A stretch of DNA of 64,000 nt from the NCBI RefSeq assembly GCF_048066115.1, contig NZ_JBLTYX010000001.1:124001-188000 (forward strand), given 5' to 3'. The position numbers and the translations under genes are program-made. Positions 22,369 to 30,423 of this stretch are shown in pieces (position 1 is the first letter of the stretch; each line of letters starts with the position of its first letter). The notes under the pieces are model-generated. The model was not told the DNA's origin and searched no databases. It saw only the letters and a list, made by a program, of their open reading frames with translations. Source of the stretch: Niveispirillum sp048066115 (GTDB taxonomy: Bacteria > Pseudomonadota > Alphaproteobacteria > Azospirillales > Azospirillaceae).

Positions 22369-22514
22369 TGGAGGTGACCTTGGACGATTGCTGCCCCTTC
22401 TGCCAGGCGATCTGGACCCCCGAAGAGATCGACATGGATTGCTGCTTCGCGTGCGGGTTCTCACACCATCATGAAGACGAAGTTGATTGGGATGGCGAAG
22501 ATGATCACTCCTGA
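22368..22514 (+). CDS. 48-aa zinc-ribbon-like peptide
   Basis: A 48-aa reading frame in the terminase-portal junction. It starts in the ATGATG-type overlap with the terminase stop, with a GGAGGTGACC directly after. It has paired cysteines CCPFC and CCFACG, spaced like a small zinc ribbon, then a His/Asp-rich tail (HHHEDEVDWDGEDD). It overlaps the portal start region. The cysteine pattern and precise tiling argue for a real gene; function is unknown. Confidence 0.55.
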   Translation: MEVTLDDCCPFCQAIWTPEEIDMDCCFACGFSHHHEDEVDWDGEDDHS

Positions 22515-23961
22515 CCTGGCCGAGATTGCCGGCATTGCCGGCGGGCGTGACGTTACGCGCGGTTACATCCCGGCGCAGTCCCTGGACCCGCAAGACAGGG
22601 TGCTGCTGGCCAAGGGTGGGGATTACCTCACCTATGAATGGGTGATGCAGGATGACCAGGTCAAAAGCTGCTTCCAGCAGCGGCGCCTGGCCGTGATCGC
22701 CAAGGAATGGGAGGTATTGCCAGGGGGTACGCGGGCCATCGACAAGAAGGCGGCCGACAGCCTGCGGGCGCAGATCGCGGCGTTGGAGTGGGACCGCATC
22801 ACCGACAAGATGGCCTATGGCCTGTTCTACGGCTTCGCGGTGGGCGAAGTCATGTGGAAGCGGGACGGCGCCGAAATCGTGATGGACGACATTCTGGTGC
22901 GCAAGCAGCGGCGCTTTCGGTTCGATGACCAGAAGCGGTTGCGGCTGCGGCTGCCGTCCGCCCCGTATGACGGTGACCTGGTGCCGGAGCGCAAGTTCTG
23001 GACCTACGCGGCCGGGGCCGACAATGATGACGATCCGTATGGCCTGGGTCTGGCGCACTGGCTCTATTGGCCGGTGTTCTTCAAGCGCAATGGCATCCAG
23101 TTCTGGCTGAGGCTGCTGGAGAAGTTCGGCGCGCCCACGGTCAAGGGTGAGTATCCCGCCGGCACCAGCAAGGAAGACCAGGCCACGCTGCTGCGGGCCG
23201 CACAGGCGGTGGCCAGCTCAACGGCGGTGGTGGTTCAGCAGGGTTCCACCCTGAGCCTGCTTGAGGCGACCAGGTCGGGGGCTGTTGACAATGCAACGCT
23301 GCACCAGGCGATGGACAAGGCGATTGCCAAGATCATCCTGTCGCAGACCATGACCACGGATGATGGCGCCTCACTGAGCCAGGCGCAGGTTCATGCTGGC
23401 GTCAAGGACACCGTCACGGATGCCGATAGCGACATGCTGTGCGGCAGCTTCAACCGGGGGCCGGCCGTCTGGTTGACCGAATGGAACTACCCCGGCGCCA
23501 AGCCGCCCAAGCTGTGGCGCACACAGGAAGGGCCGGACCTGAAGGCGCTGGCGGAGCGGGACGAGGCCATCTGCAAGCTGGGGTATGAACCCACGGAGAA
23601 GCATATCCGCGACACGTATGGCGATGGCTGGGTGCGGCGTGCCAAGCCGCCCGCACAGGAGCCGGCCGCCCTGCCGCCGCCCGGCGCCAAGCCGCCGGCC
23701 GACTTCGCGGAAGGCGAGCCCGACGCGGTGGCCGAGCTGGCGGAGCAACTGGCGGGCCTGGCCGACGCGAAGGTTGCCGACCTGGTGGGCAAGGTGCGCC
23801 TGGCGCTGGACAAGGTGGAGCGGGTGGAAGACCTGCCGGGGGTGCTGCTGGCCATGTATCCCGACCTGGACGTGAGCGACCTGGCGCAGCTGCTGGGCGA
23901 TGCGCTGATCACGGCCGAGCTGACCGGACGGGCGGAGGTGGCGGGCGATGTCGGTTTCTAG
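22492..23961 (+). CDS. Portal protein (DUF935, Mu gp29-like)
   Basis: A protein of 489 aa (from 22492) of the DUF935 portal family. Recognisable parts are DYLTYEWVMQDDQVKSCFQQRRLAVIAKEWEVLP, YGFAVGEVMWKRDG, LVRKQRRFRFDDQKRLRL, AHWLYWPVFFKRNGIQFWLRLLEKFGAPTVKGEYPAGTSKED and KIILSQTMTTDDGASLSQAQVHAGV. Twelve copies should form the portal ring at the DNA-packaging vertex. The start is uncertain: ATGs occur at 22471, 22492 and 22501, none with a strong RBS; MAKM at 22492 looks most like family starts. The C-terminal 100 residues are an Ala/Glu/Leu-rich helical tail. It overlaps the next gene by 14 bp. Confidence 0.85.
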   Translation: MAKMITPDLAEIAGIAGGRDVTRGYIPAQSLDPQDRVLLAKGGDYLTYEWVMQDDQVKSCFQQRRLAVIAKEWEVLPGGTRAIDKKAADSLRAQIAALEWDRITDKMAYGLFYGFAVGEVMWKRDGAEIVMDDILVRKQRRFRFDDQKRLRLRLPSAPYDGDLVPERKFWTYAAGADNDDDPYGLGLAHWLYWPVFFKRNGIQFWLRLLEKFGAPTVKGEYPAGTSKEDQATLLRAAQAVASSTAVVVQQGSTLSLLEATRSGAVDNATLHQAMDKAIAKIILSQTMTTDDGASLSQAQVHAGVKDTVTDADSDMLCGSFNRGPAVWLTEWNYPGAKPPKLWRTQEGPDLKALAERDEAICKLGYEPTEKHIRDTYGDGWVRRAKPPAQEPAALPPPGAKPPADFAEGEPDAVAELAEQLAGLADAKVADLVGKVRLALDKVERVEDLPGVLLAMYPDLDVSDLAQLLGDALITAELTGRAEVAGDVGF

Positions 23962-25207
23962 CTTGGTCAGTGCCACCAGCCTGCCATTCCAGGAGGCGCA
24001 GGATTACTTCAGGGCCAAGGTCAACGTGCCCACGGCGCGTTGGACCGACCTGAAGGGCGCCATGCATGCGCGGGCCTTCACGGTCGCGGGGGCGGTGAAG
24101 GACGAGCTGCTGTCCGACTTCCGGTCCACCATCCAGCGGGTGGTTGATGGCGAGCTGACCCTTGAAGCGTTCCGGAAGGATTTCGACCGGATCGTGGCGG
24201 CCCATGGCTGGAGCTACAAGGGCAGCCGGGGATGGCGGACCAAGGTCATTTACGAGACGAACCTGCGCACCGCCCACCAGGCCGGCCGGTACAAGCAGAT
24301 GACCGACCCGGATGTTCTGCGTTACCGGCCCTGGTGGCAGTACCAGCATTCCGACCTGGTGCAGCACCCCCGTGAACAGCACCTGGCCTGGGACGGCAAG
24401 GTCTGGCGCCATGACGATCCGGTCTGGGACAAGATCTATCCGCCCAACGGCTGGGGCTGCCAGTGCAGCGTCATCGCCCTGTCCGACCGGCAGATGAAGG
24501 CCCTGGGCAAGGACGGCCCCGACCCGTCACCCGACCTGCCAACGGTCACGCGGACGGTCAACGCGGCCGAAGGCAAGGTGGCGGTGGAAGTACCGGCCGG
24601 GGTTGATCCGGGCTGGGATTACAACGTGGGCGAGGCGGCCTGGGGCCGGGCGGAACAGCGGCGCGTGATCATTGATGATCCGGCGCAGCGGTGGGAAAGC
24701 CTGCCGGGCTTCGCCCCACCGCCTGCCCAGCCGCTGCCGCCCATCCCCGTGGACGATCCCGTTGCGCCCCTACGGCCGATGCCGCCCGTGGGAGACGAGC
24801 CGGCCCTGCGCGACTTCGTGCGCGAGCTGCTGGGCGGTGATGAAGGCCGCATGACCGATCCGCTGGGCACCGATGTCCTGCTGACCCAGGCGCTGGCGGA
24901 CCATGTGCTGGAAGACCCGGACAAGCGCTGGACGGCCAGGCTGTCCTATTGGAGCCTCATTCCCGAGATCATCGCCGACCCGGCCGAAATCTGGATCGAG
25001 TTCCAGCGCAACGCGGGTACCGGCCGCGTGGGCCTGGTGCGGCGCTATGTGAAGCTGCTGCGCATCGGCAAGACGCGGACCATTCCCGTGGTGCTGACCG
25101 CGCAGAAGGGCATGTGGGAGGGGCTGACGACATTCGTCGGCGACGCGTCCTATGTGAAGAACCTGCGCCGGGGCCTGATGCTGTATCGTCGGGGGGACGT
25201 GGTTTGA
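23948..25207 (+). CDS. Minor head protein (Mu gpF/gp30-like) with C-terminal nuclease-like domain
   Basis: A 419-aa two-part protein. The N-terminal 230 residues are the head-morphogenesis domain of SPP1 gp7/Mu F: KVIYETNLRTAHQAGRYKQM, WWQYQHSDLVQHPREQHLAWDGKVWRHDDPVWDKIYPPNGWGCQCSV. A proline-rich linker (PPPAQPLPPIPVDDP) leads to a C-terminal domain (about 275-419) with RWTARLSYWSLIPEIIADPAEIWIEF, YVKLLRIGKTRTIPVVL and WEGLTTFVGDASYVKNLRRGLMLYRR. That resembles the PBECR (phage Barnase-EndoU-ColicinE5/D-RelE-like) nuclease-fold domains attached to such proteins. It may be injected with DNA. The nuclease assignment is from family resemblance. Confidence 0.75.
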   Translation: MSVSSLVSATSLPFQEAQDYFRAKVNVPTARWTDLKGAMHARAFTVAGAVKDELLSDFRSTIQRVVDGELTLEAFRKDFDRIVAAHGWSYKGSRGWRTKVIYETNLRTAHQAGRYKQMTDPDVLRYRPWWQYQHSDLVQHPREQHLAWDGKVWRHDDPVWDKIYPPNGWGCQCSVIALSDRQMKALGKDGPDPSPDLPTVTRTVNAAEGKVAVEVPAGVDPGWDYNVGEAAWGRAEQRRVIIDDPAQRWESLPGFAPPPAQPLPPIPVDDPVAPLRPMPPVGDEPALRDFVRELLGGDEGRMTDPLGTDVLLTQALADHVLEDPDKRWTARLSYWSLIPEIIADPAEIWIEFQRNAGTGRVGLVRRYVKLLRIGKTRTIPVVLTAQKGMWEGLTTFVGDASYVKNLRRGLMLYRRGDVV

Positions 25208-25498
25208 TTGGGGGGTCGGGCATCCGGACAGGCCCGCCTGCTCAACACCCGGCCAATGGCGTCCGGTCCGACCGGGTGTCTGCACCCGGAATATAGGTCA
25301 GATGGGCCGCCGTGAAAAGAGGGCCGCTGGATGGGGCGGACCTGCGGCGGCACCCACCCATGCCGGGCCACCCCCAGACCGCGTTACCACCCCCGTTACC
25401 GGAGCCCGACGGGGGTACTCCGCCCCTCTGCCACGGGGGGTAAGTTCGGCCCCCTCATCCAGGTGAAGATCGAACCCTGAACAGAGGGTTCCGATCAC
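25208..25498 (+). promoter_or_regulatory. Candidate late promoter region 2 (motif TGCCACGGGGGGTAA at 25429-25443)
   Basis: A 291-bp gap in an otherwise tightly packed late region. It holds the 15-bp motif also found at 17938, preceded by a GTTACC repeat (25382, 25395) and CCCCCGTTACC/GACGGGGGTAC arms that can pair (25391-25427). The region therefore has a second candidate activator-dependent promoter for protease-capsid-tail genes. I see no protein-coding gene in it. Confidence 0.5.
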
Positions 25499-26548
25499 AT
25501 GTCCACCAAGCCCATCGAAATCTTCCGCGCCGGTACGCACACCGCCACCAACGGGACGGTGCTGGATGTGTCGGTTGCCGACCTGGCCGACATTGTCGCT
25601 GTCTATGATCCGGCCAAGCACGAAGCGCCGCTGGTGATCGGCCACCCGAAGATGGACCATCCGGCGTATGGCTGGGTCGCGGGGCTGCGGGTCGAGGGTG
25701 ACCTCCTGGTTGCCGATGCCCACCAGCTGGATGCCGCGTTTGCCGACGCGGTGGATGCCAAGCGCTACAAGAAGGTTTCCGCGTCGTTCTTCCTGCCCGG
25801 TGGCAAGGGCAACCCCACGCCCGGCAAGCTGCACCTGAAGCATGTGGGCTTCCTTGGCGCGGTGCCGCCGGCAGTGAAGGGCCTGCGCCAGGTCAGTTTC
25901 GCCGACGGTGATGAAGGCACGGTGGAATTCTCCGATTGGGGCGACCGTGCCGCCGCCCGCCTGTTTCGCCAGCTGCGCGAATGGCTGATCGGCAAGTTCG
26001 GTGTGGAAGAGGCCGACAAGGCGCTGAACAGCTGGGACCTGGACACCGTCGCCGAAGCCGCCGTGACGCCGGCACCCGCCAGCTTTGCCGATCCGACGCC
26101 CTCGCCCGAGGAAGTGGCCCGCCTGGCCGAGATTGCCCGCCGTGAAGCCGAGCTGGACCGCCGCACGGCCGAGTTTGCAGAGCGCGACCGGGAAGCCCGC
26201 CTGGCCGACCACGGCACCTTCCTGGACAAGCTGATCGGTGAAGGCCGGGTACTGCCGAAGGAGCGGGAAGACCTGCTGTCCTTCATGTCCACGCTGGACG
26301 AGGCCGGCACCGTCAGCTTCGCCGATGGCGCTGATAAGCCGGCCGGCGATGTGTTCCGGGCCTTCGCGGCGGTCGTCGGTCCCCGCGTGCCCATGGGCGA
26401 GATCGCCACGGGCGAGACCGTGGATTTCGCGGACGAGAAATCCATCACCAAGGCGGCCGACGCCATGGTCACGGCAGCCGCTGAACGCGGCGACACCCTG
26501 ACCTTTGCGCAGGCCGTCAGTCAGCTGAACAAGGGGGTTGTGCCGTGA
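25499..26548 (+). CDS. Phage protease/scaffold protein (Mu gpI-like)
   Basis: A 349-aa protein. The N-terminal 150 residues fit the Mu gpI-type capsid maturation protease (ADIVAVYDPAKHEAPLVIGHPKMDHPAYGWVAGLRVEGDLLVADA, then KKVSASFFLPG, where the Ser is a candidate nucleophile, and LHLKHVGFLGAVPPAVKGL). The rest is a charged helical scaffold (EVARLAEIARREAELDRRTAEFAERDREARLADHGTFLDKLI). In Mu the scaffold gpZ is made from the same frame by internal initiation, which may also happen here. First gene after candidate late promoter 2. Confidence 0.8.
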   Translation: MSTKPIEIFRAGTHTATNGTVLDVSVADLADIVAVYDPAKHEAPLVIGHPKMDHPAYGWVAGLRVEGDLLVADAHQLDAAFADAVDAKRYKKVSASFFLPGGKGNPTPGKLHLKHVGFLGAVPPAVKGLRQVSFADGDEGTVEFSDWGDRAAARLFRQLREWLIGKFGVEEADKALNSWDLDTVAEAAVTPAPASFADPTPSPEEVARLAEIARREAELDRRTAEFAERDREARLADHGTFLDKLIGEGRVLPKEREDLLSFMSTLDEAGTVSFADGADKPAGDVFRAFAAVVGPRVPMGEIATGETVDFADEKSITKAADAMVTAAAERGDTLTFAQAVSQLNKGVVP

Positions 26549-26940
26549 AGGGCATCGTCAAGAGTTACAAGGCCGGCGGCGCCGTCGGCCAGTACCGCAT
26601 CGTGAAGTTCGGTGCCGACGACAAGACCATCGTCCAGGCTGCTGCCACGGGCGACGGTCAGATCGGCATCTGCTGCCAGCCCGGCGGCAGCACCATCGGC
26701 CAGCGTGTGGACGTCACCCGTACCGGCATCGAAGACGTCGAGTATGGCGGCAACGTCACGCGCGGCGACCTGCTGACGTCCGACGCCAACGGCAAGGCCG
26801 TTGCCGTGACCCGCCACACCCATGTCGAAAGCGGCGGCACCACGGCCGCCGCCAGCAACGTCCGCGTCATCGGCACGGCCGAGCTGTCCGGCGCTGCCGG
26901 CGATATCGGTCAGGTGCTGCTGGCGCCCGGCGCCGCTTAA
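26545..26940 (+). CDS. Head decoration protein (DUF2190-like capsid cement)
   Basis: A 131-aa beta-rich protein of the DUF2190 type: VKSYKAGGAVGQYRIVKFGADDKTIVQAAATGDGQIGICCQPGGSTIGQRVDV and GDLLTSDANGKAV. It should bind the outer capsid surface to stabilise it. It overlaps the protease gene by 4 bp (GTGA/ATGA) and precedes the major capsid gene. Confidence 0.75.
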   Translation: MKGIVKSYKAGGAVGQYRIVKFGADDKTIVQAAATGDGQIGICCQPGGSTIGQRVDVTRTGIEDVEYGGNVTRGDLLTSDANGKAVAVTRHTHVESGGTTAAASNVRVIGTAELSGAAGDIGQVLLAPGAA

Positions 26941-26972
26941 CCCCGTCTTCACCCCGCAGAAGGAAGCCGCCA

Positions 26973-27929
26973 ATGTCCGGCGCCCCGTTTGTCGTCAGTC
27001 CCGCCCAGGTGGCGGTATCGGTCAAGTTCAGGAACCCCGCCGTCACCCTGATCGCGGATGAGGTTCTGCCGCGCGTTACGGTCAATGTGAAGGAATTCAA
27101 GTACAAGAAGTACGACCTGGCGCAGGGCCTGACCGTCCCCAACACCTTCGTCGGTCGCCGAGGCCAGCCGGGCGAGGTCGAGTTCACGGCCACCGAGCTG
27201 ACCGACAGTGCCGAGGATTACGGCCTGGACGATCCGGTGCCGCAGGACGATATCGACCAGGCCAAGGCGGCCGTGTCGAATGGCGGCATCGCGCATGACC
27301 CGATCCTGGACGCCACCGAGTTCCTGACCGACCTGATCCTGCTGGACCGGGAGGTGCGCACCGCCGGCATGGTCTTCAACGCCGGCACCTATGGCAGCGA
27401 CAACAAAATCCAGCTGTCGGGCACCGACCAGTTCGACCATCCGGACAGCGATGCGCTGGGCATCCTGACTGAAGGGCTGGAAAAGGTGATGATCTTCCGG
27501 CCCAACACGCTGGTGATCGGCCAATCCGCCTGGACGAAGCTGCGGACCAATCCCAGCATGCTGGCCGCGCTTCAGCCCAATGTGGCCGCCCCCAAGGGCA
27601 TCCTGACCAAGGAACAGGTCGCGGAGCTGCTGGAGATCGAACGCGTTATCGTCGGCAGCGGCTGGGTCAACAATGCCCGCAAGGGACAGACGGTCGCGCC
27701 CACGCGTGTGTGGGGCGGCCACTGCGCCCTGCTGCACATCAACAAGCAGGCCAATGCCCAGCGCGGCATCACCTTCGGCATCACCGCCCAGTATGGCAGC
27801 CGCATCGCCGGTTCCATGGCTGACAGCAAGATCGGCCTGCGCGGTGGCCAGCGTGTCCGCGTCGGCGAAACCGTCCGGGAGAAGATCATTGCGTCCGAGC
27901 TTGGCTACTTCATCCAGGATGCCATCTGA
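26973..27929 (+). CDS. Major capsid protein
   Basis: A 318-aa protein of the expected size and position for the major head subunit. Segments such as ADEVLPRVTVNVKEFKYKKYDLAQGLTVPNTFVGRRGQPGEVEFT, DRIVRT-like LLDREVRTAGMVFNAGTYGSD, and PNTLVIGQSAWTKLRTNPSML resemble HK97-fold capsids of transposable siphophages rather than Mu gpT. RBS AGAAGGAAG precedes the ATG at 26973. The gene order protease, decoration, capsid supports the call. Confidence 0.8.
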   Translation: MSGAPFVVSPAQVAVSVKFRNPAVTLIADEVLPRVTVNVKEFKYKKYDLAQGLTVPNTFVGRRGQPGEVEFTATELTDSAEDYGLDDPVPQDDIDQAKAAVSNGGIAHDPILDATEFLTDLILLDREVRTAGMVFNAGTYGSDNKIQLSGTDQFDHPDSDALGILTEGLEKVMIFRPNTLVIGQSAWTKLRTNPSMLAALQPNVAAPKGILTKEQVAELLEIERVIVGSGWVNNARKGQTVAPTRVWGGHCALLHINKQANAQRGITFGITAQYGSRIAGSMADSKIGLRGGQRVRVGETVREKIIASELGYFIQDAI

Positions 27930-28432
27930 TGCCCCGCGCCATCGTCCTGACCCCCCTTCGCCACGACGGCCGCCGGTACCAGCCCGGCGACACCGTCGAA
28001 CTTTCAACCGCTGCCGCCACTCGTCTCGCTGCTACCGGCACCATCTCCGACATCATGCCGGACGAAGCGGTGCCTGTCGGGGTCGTCGCCCCCGGCCCGT
28101 CTGACCTGGGCCTGGCGCTGGACCTGGTCGCGGACGTATTCGGCTTCGACAGCGTCCAGGAACTGTGCACGACGCTGGAAGCCTATATCGAGTTCCGGAA
28201 TTCCAGAGGGGCGGCGGGTATTCATACCGCACCGGCGGCGGCCGGGAAGCCCCAGGGCGAGGGCGCGGAAGCGTCGAGGCAGGATGCGCCCGGCGCGAAA
28301 ACCGGCCCTGTGACCGGTGCCGACGGGGATGACCCGGCGGGCGGGAAGCAGGACGCCCCGGATGCGGGGGCCGCCGCCCCCGCCTCTGCCACGACGCCCC
28401 GTAAGGTTGCGGCCAAGAAGGCCGGAGCCTGA
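27929..28432 (+). CDS. Small head protein with disordered tail (gp35-like position)
   Basis: A 167-aa protein. The N-terminal 50 residues (LTPLRHDGRRYQPGDTVELSTAAATRLAATGTI) match a short beta domain common in phage head modules; the middle contains GFDSVQELCTTLEAYIEF. The C-terminal 80 residues are a low-complexity Ala/Gly/Pro/Lys tail, probably disordered. It shares one base with the capsid stop and should be a structural or assembly protein. Confidence 0.6.
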   Translation: MPRAIVLTPLRHDGRRYQPGDTVELSTAAATRLAATGTISDIMPDEAVPVGVVAPGPSDLGLALDLVADVFGFDSVQELCTTLEAYIEFRNSRGAAGIHTAPAAAGKPQGEGAEASRQDAPGAKTGPVTGADGDDPAGGKQDAPDAGAAAPASATTPRKVAAKKAGA

Positions 28433-28434
28433 CC

Positions 28435-28869
28435 ATGGGTTACGCCACCCTGAGCGACCTGGAGCGGCGTTTCGGCCTGCCGGAGCTGTTGCGGTTTTGC
28501 GACCGCGACCGCGACGGTGTGCCGGACGCGGAGACCGTCGCCCAGCTGCTGGCGGATGCCGACAGCGAGATCAATTCGTACCTGGCCGGGCGTTATGCCC
28601 TGCCGCTGGCCGAACCGTTTGATCCGCTGCTGACGGCCATTGCCTGCAACCTGGTGCGCCTGGCCTATCAGGGTGGCGGGTCCGAGACGCAGAGCCCGGC
28701 CGAGACGGCCGCCAAGCTGGCGCGGCAGCAGCTGAAGGACCTGGCCGACGGCCGGGCCGTGCTGGCCGGTACCGGCACGGCCGGGCAGCCGGCGCAGGGG
28801 GGCGAGGCGCAGTTCGTGGCGCCGGAGCCCGTCTTCACGCCGCACGCCATGGCGGGGTGGCTGCCATGA
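28435..28869 (+). CDS. DUF1320 family protein (Mu gp36-like, head-tail connector)
   Basis: A 144-aa protein with the DUF1320 features GYATLSDLERRFGLPELLRFCDRD, ADADSEINSYLAGRYALPL and PFDPLLTAIACNLVRLAYQ. Members of this family sit in the head-tail connector region of Mu-like phages. It starts 2 bp after the previous stop, and its end overlaps the next gene by 4 bp. Confidence 0.8.
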   Translation: MGYATLSDLERRFGLPELLRFCDRDRDGVPDAETVAQLLADADSEINSYLAGRYALPLAEPFDPLLTAIACNLVRLAYQGGGSETQSPAETAAKLARQQLKDLADGRAVLAGTGTAGQPAQGGEAQFVAPEPVFTPHAMAGWLP

Positions 28870-29516
28870 GTGGCGTTACTCTGACGGTTGACGATGCCGA
28901 GGTGATGGAGGCGTTGGCGCGGTTCCAGGCGGCCAGCGGTAACCTGGTGCCGGTGTACAAGAACATCGGCGAAGAGCTGACGCAGTCCACCATGGGCCGC
29001 TTCCGCGCCGGCAAGGGGCCGGATGGCAAGGCCTGGACGCCGCTGTCGCGGCGGACGGTGGAGGCCAAGCGCAAGGCCGGCCATTCCAACGCCATCCTGG
29101 TCATGCGGGGCTATCTGTCCGGCACCATCCGGTACCAGGTGGACGCGGACGGGGTCCAGGTCGGTACCGACCGGCCCTATGGCGCGATCCACCAGTTCGG
29201 CGGAGATATCCAGATCCCGGCCCGCCAGCAGGAGGCGCATGTCAGTGTCCGGACCGAGCCCCTGAAAGGCACGCGGACCGGCAAGGATGGCAAGCAAAAG
29301 GCCTGGACGCTGGCGGCCGGCACGTTGCAGTTCCGCCGCCGCAAGGATGCCGGCAAGGCCGGGGTGAGCGCGCGGACCCTGACCATCGGCGACCACACGG
29401 TCACGATCCCGGGCCGGCCCTATCTGGGGCTGTCGGTCGGTGACCAGGCCGCTGCCCTGGACATCATCGCCGACCATCTGACGATGGCCGTGCCGCAGCT
29501 GGAGGTAACGACGTGA
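28866..29516 (+). CDS. Virion morphogenesis protein (Mu gpG-like)
   Basis: A 216-aa protein of the phage virion morphogenesis family: IGEELTQSTMGRFRAGKGPDGKAWTPLSRRTVEAKRKAGHSNAILVMRGYLSGTIRYQVDADGVQVGTDRPYGAIHQFGG is the core. The family takes part in joining heads and tails. ATG at 28866 overlaps the previous stop. Confidence 0.8.
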   Translation: MSGVTLTVDDAEVMEALARFQAASGNLVPVYKNIGEELTQSTMGRFRAGKGPDGKAWTPLSRRTVEAKRKAGHSNAILVMRGYLSGTIRYQVDADGVQVGTDRPYGAIHQFGGDIQIPARQQEAHVSVRTEPLKGTRTGKDGKQKAWTLAAGTLQFRRRKDAGKAGVSARTLTIGDHTVTIPGRPYLGLSVGDQAAALDIIADHLTMAVPQLEVTT

Positions 29517-29737
29517 GCGGTCCCGATCACGACGAAGAACAGGTGGAAACCGTTCGCTCGCTGGTCGGGCGGACGATCCATGGCGCGACCATCGTCTTCG
29601 GGCGATGGACCGGCAAACCGCATCTGGTGCTCGACTTCGACAACGGTGAACGGGTTCGGATCGAGGGCGATAGCGGCCTGGAAGATGACAGCGTCTGGAT
29701 TTGGCGCGTCGACGCTGGAGATGGCGATGCTGTCTGA
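29513..29737 (+). CDS. Hypothetical small structural-region protein
   Basis: A 74-aa acidic protein beginning at GTG 29513, which overlaps the previous stop (GTGA). The fold looks like a small beta barrel (RTIHGATIVFGRWTGKPHLVLDFDNGERVRIEGD). No family recognised; codon use and tiling fit a real gene. Confidence 0.55.
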   Translation: MSGPDHDEEQVETVRSLVGRTIHGATIVFGRWTGKPHLVLDFDNGERVRIEGDSGLEDDSVWIWRVDAGDGDAV

Positions 29738-30146
29738 GATCGTCCAGCGCCAGAAGGACCTATGCCCAGCCCTGAAGGATGTGCAGGGGCTGGCGGCGCT
29801 ATCGCAGCTGCGCGGCGATCCGCCGGAACACCTGTTGCCCGCCGCCTACGTCGTGCTCTTGGACGAGCTGGCCGGCGACAGCGGGATCACGGGCGGGGTG
29901 CAGCAGCTGGTGCAGCTGCGTTTCGGCATCGTCCTGATCGTGTCCGGCCTAGTCGATGACCTGGGCACCGGGGCGGTCGGCGCGCTGACCGAGGTGCGAC
30001 GCCAGGAGCGCGCGGCCCTTCTGGGCTGGGCGCCCGAGGGTGCCCAGGAAGGCCTGAGTTTCGACCGGGGCGAGCTGATGGCCGTGACGGCCGGGACGCT
30101 GCGCTGGATGGACATCTTTCAAACCACGACGATCTACAGGAGCTGA
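29727..30146 (+). CDS. Tail terminator-like protein (Gp37-like)
   Basis: A 139-aa protein resembling the phage Gp37/tail-terminator family: CPALKDVQGLAALSQLRGDPPEHLLPAAYVVLL, LRFGIVLIVS and LLGWAPEGAQEGLSFDRGEL. It should cap the tail tube and join it to the head. Start choice: ATG at 29727 lies 6 bp after GGAG, while the ATG at 29721 is too close. It overlaps the previous gene by 11 bp. Confidence 0.65.
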   Translation: MLSEIVQRQKDLCPALKDVQGLAALSQLRGDPPEHLLPAAYVVLLDELAGDSGITGGVQQLVQLRFGIVLIVSGLVDDLGTGAVGALTEVRRQERAALLGWAPEGAQEGLSFDRGELMAVTAGTLRWMDIFQTTTIYRS

Positions 30147-30147
30147 C

Positions 30148-30417
30148 ATGGAAGGCGGTTCGTACAAGCGCAAGCGCGGCGAAGAGCTGAAGCGGATCGG
30201 CGGCACCGAGCCGCATCCGGACGGGTCGCGGGCACGGGAGGCCGATGGCACCCCGTTGAACGGGCGCGTCCCGCCGCCGCCCGCCGCCGAGGCGGAGCCC
30301 GTCCCGGTGGAGGCGGCCGAGACGGCCGCGCCGGGCGAAACCACGAATGAGGCGGCCACGGCTGCCACCACCGACAAGGGCGGGGCCAACAAGCGCCCGC
30401 CCCGCAAGCAGGAGTAA
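30148..30417 (+). CDS. Low-complexity tail-region protein
   Basis: An 89-aa protein, almost entirely Ala/Glu/Pro/Thr and Lys/Arg rich, likely disordered. It starts one base after the tail terminator and precedes the tail tube gene. It holds the place of small Mu gp38-type proteins; function unknown. Confidence 0.55.
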   Translation: MEGGSYKRKRGEELKRIGGTEPHPDGSRAREADGTPLNGRVPPPPAAEAEPVPVEAAETAAPGETTNEAATAATTDKGGANKRPPRKQE

Positions 30418-30423
30418 CCCGCG

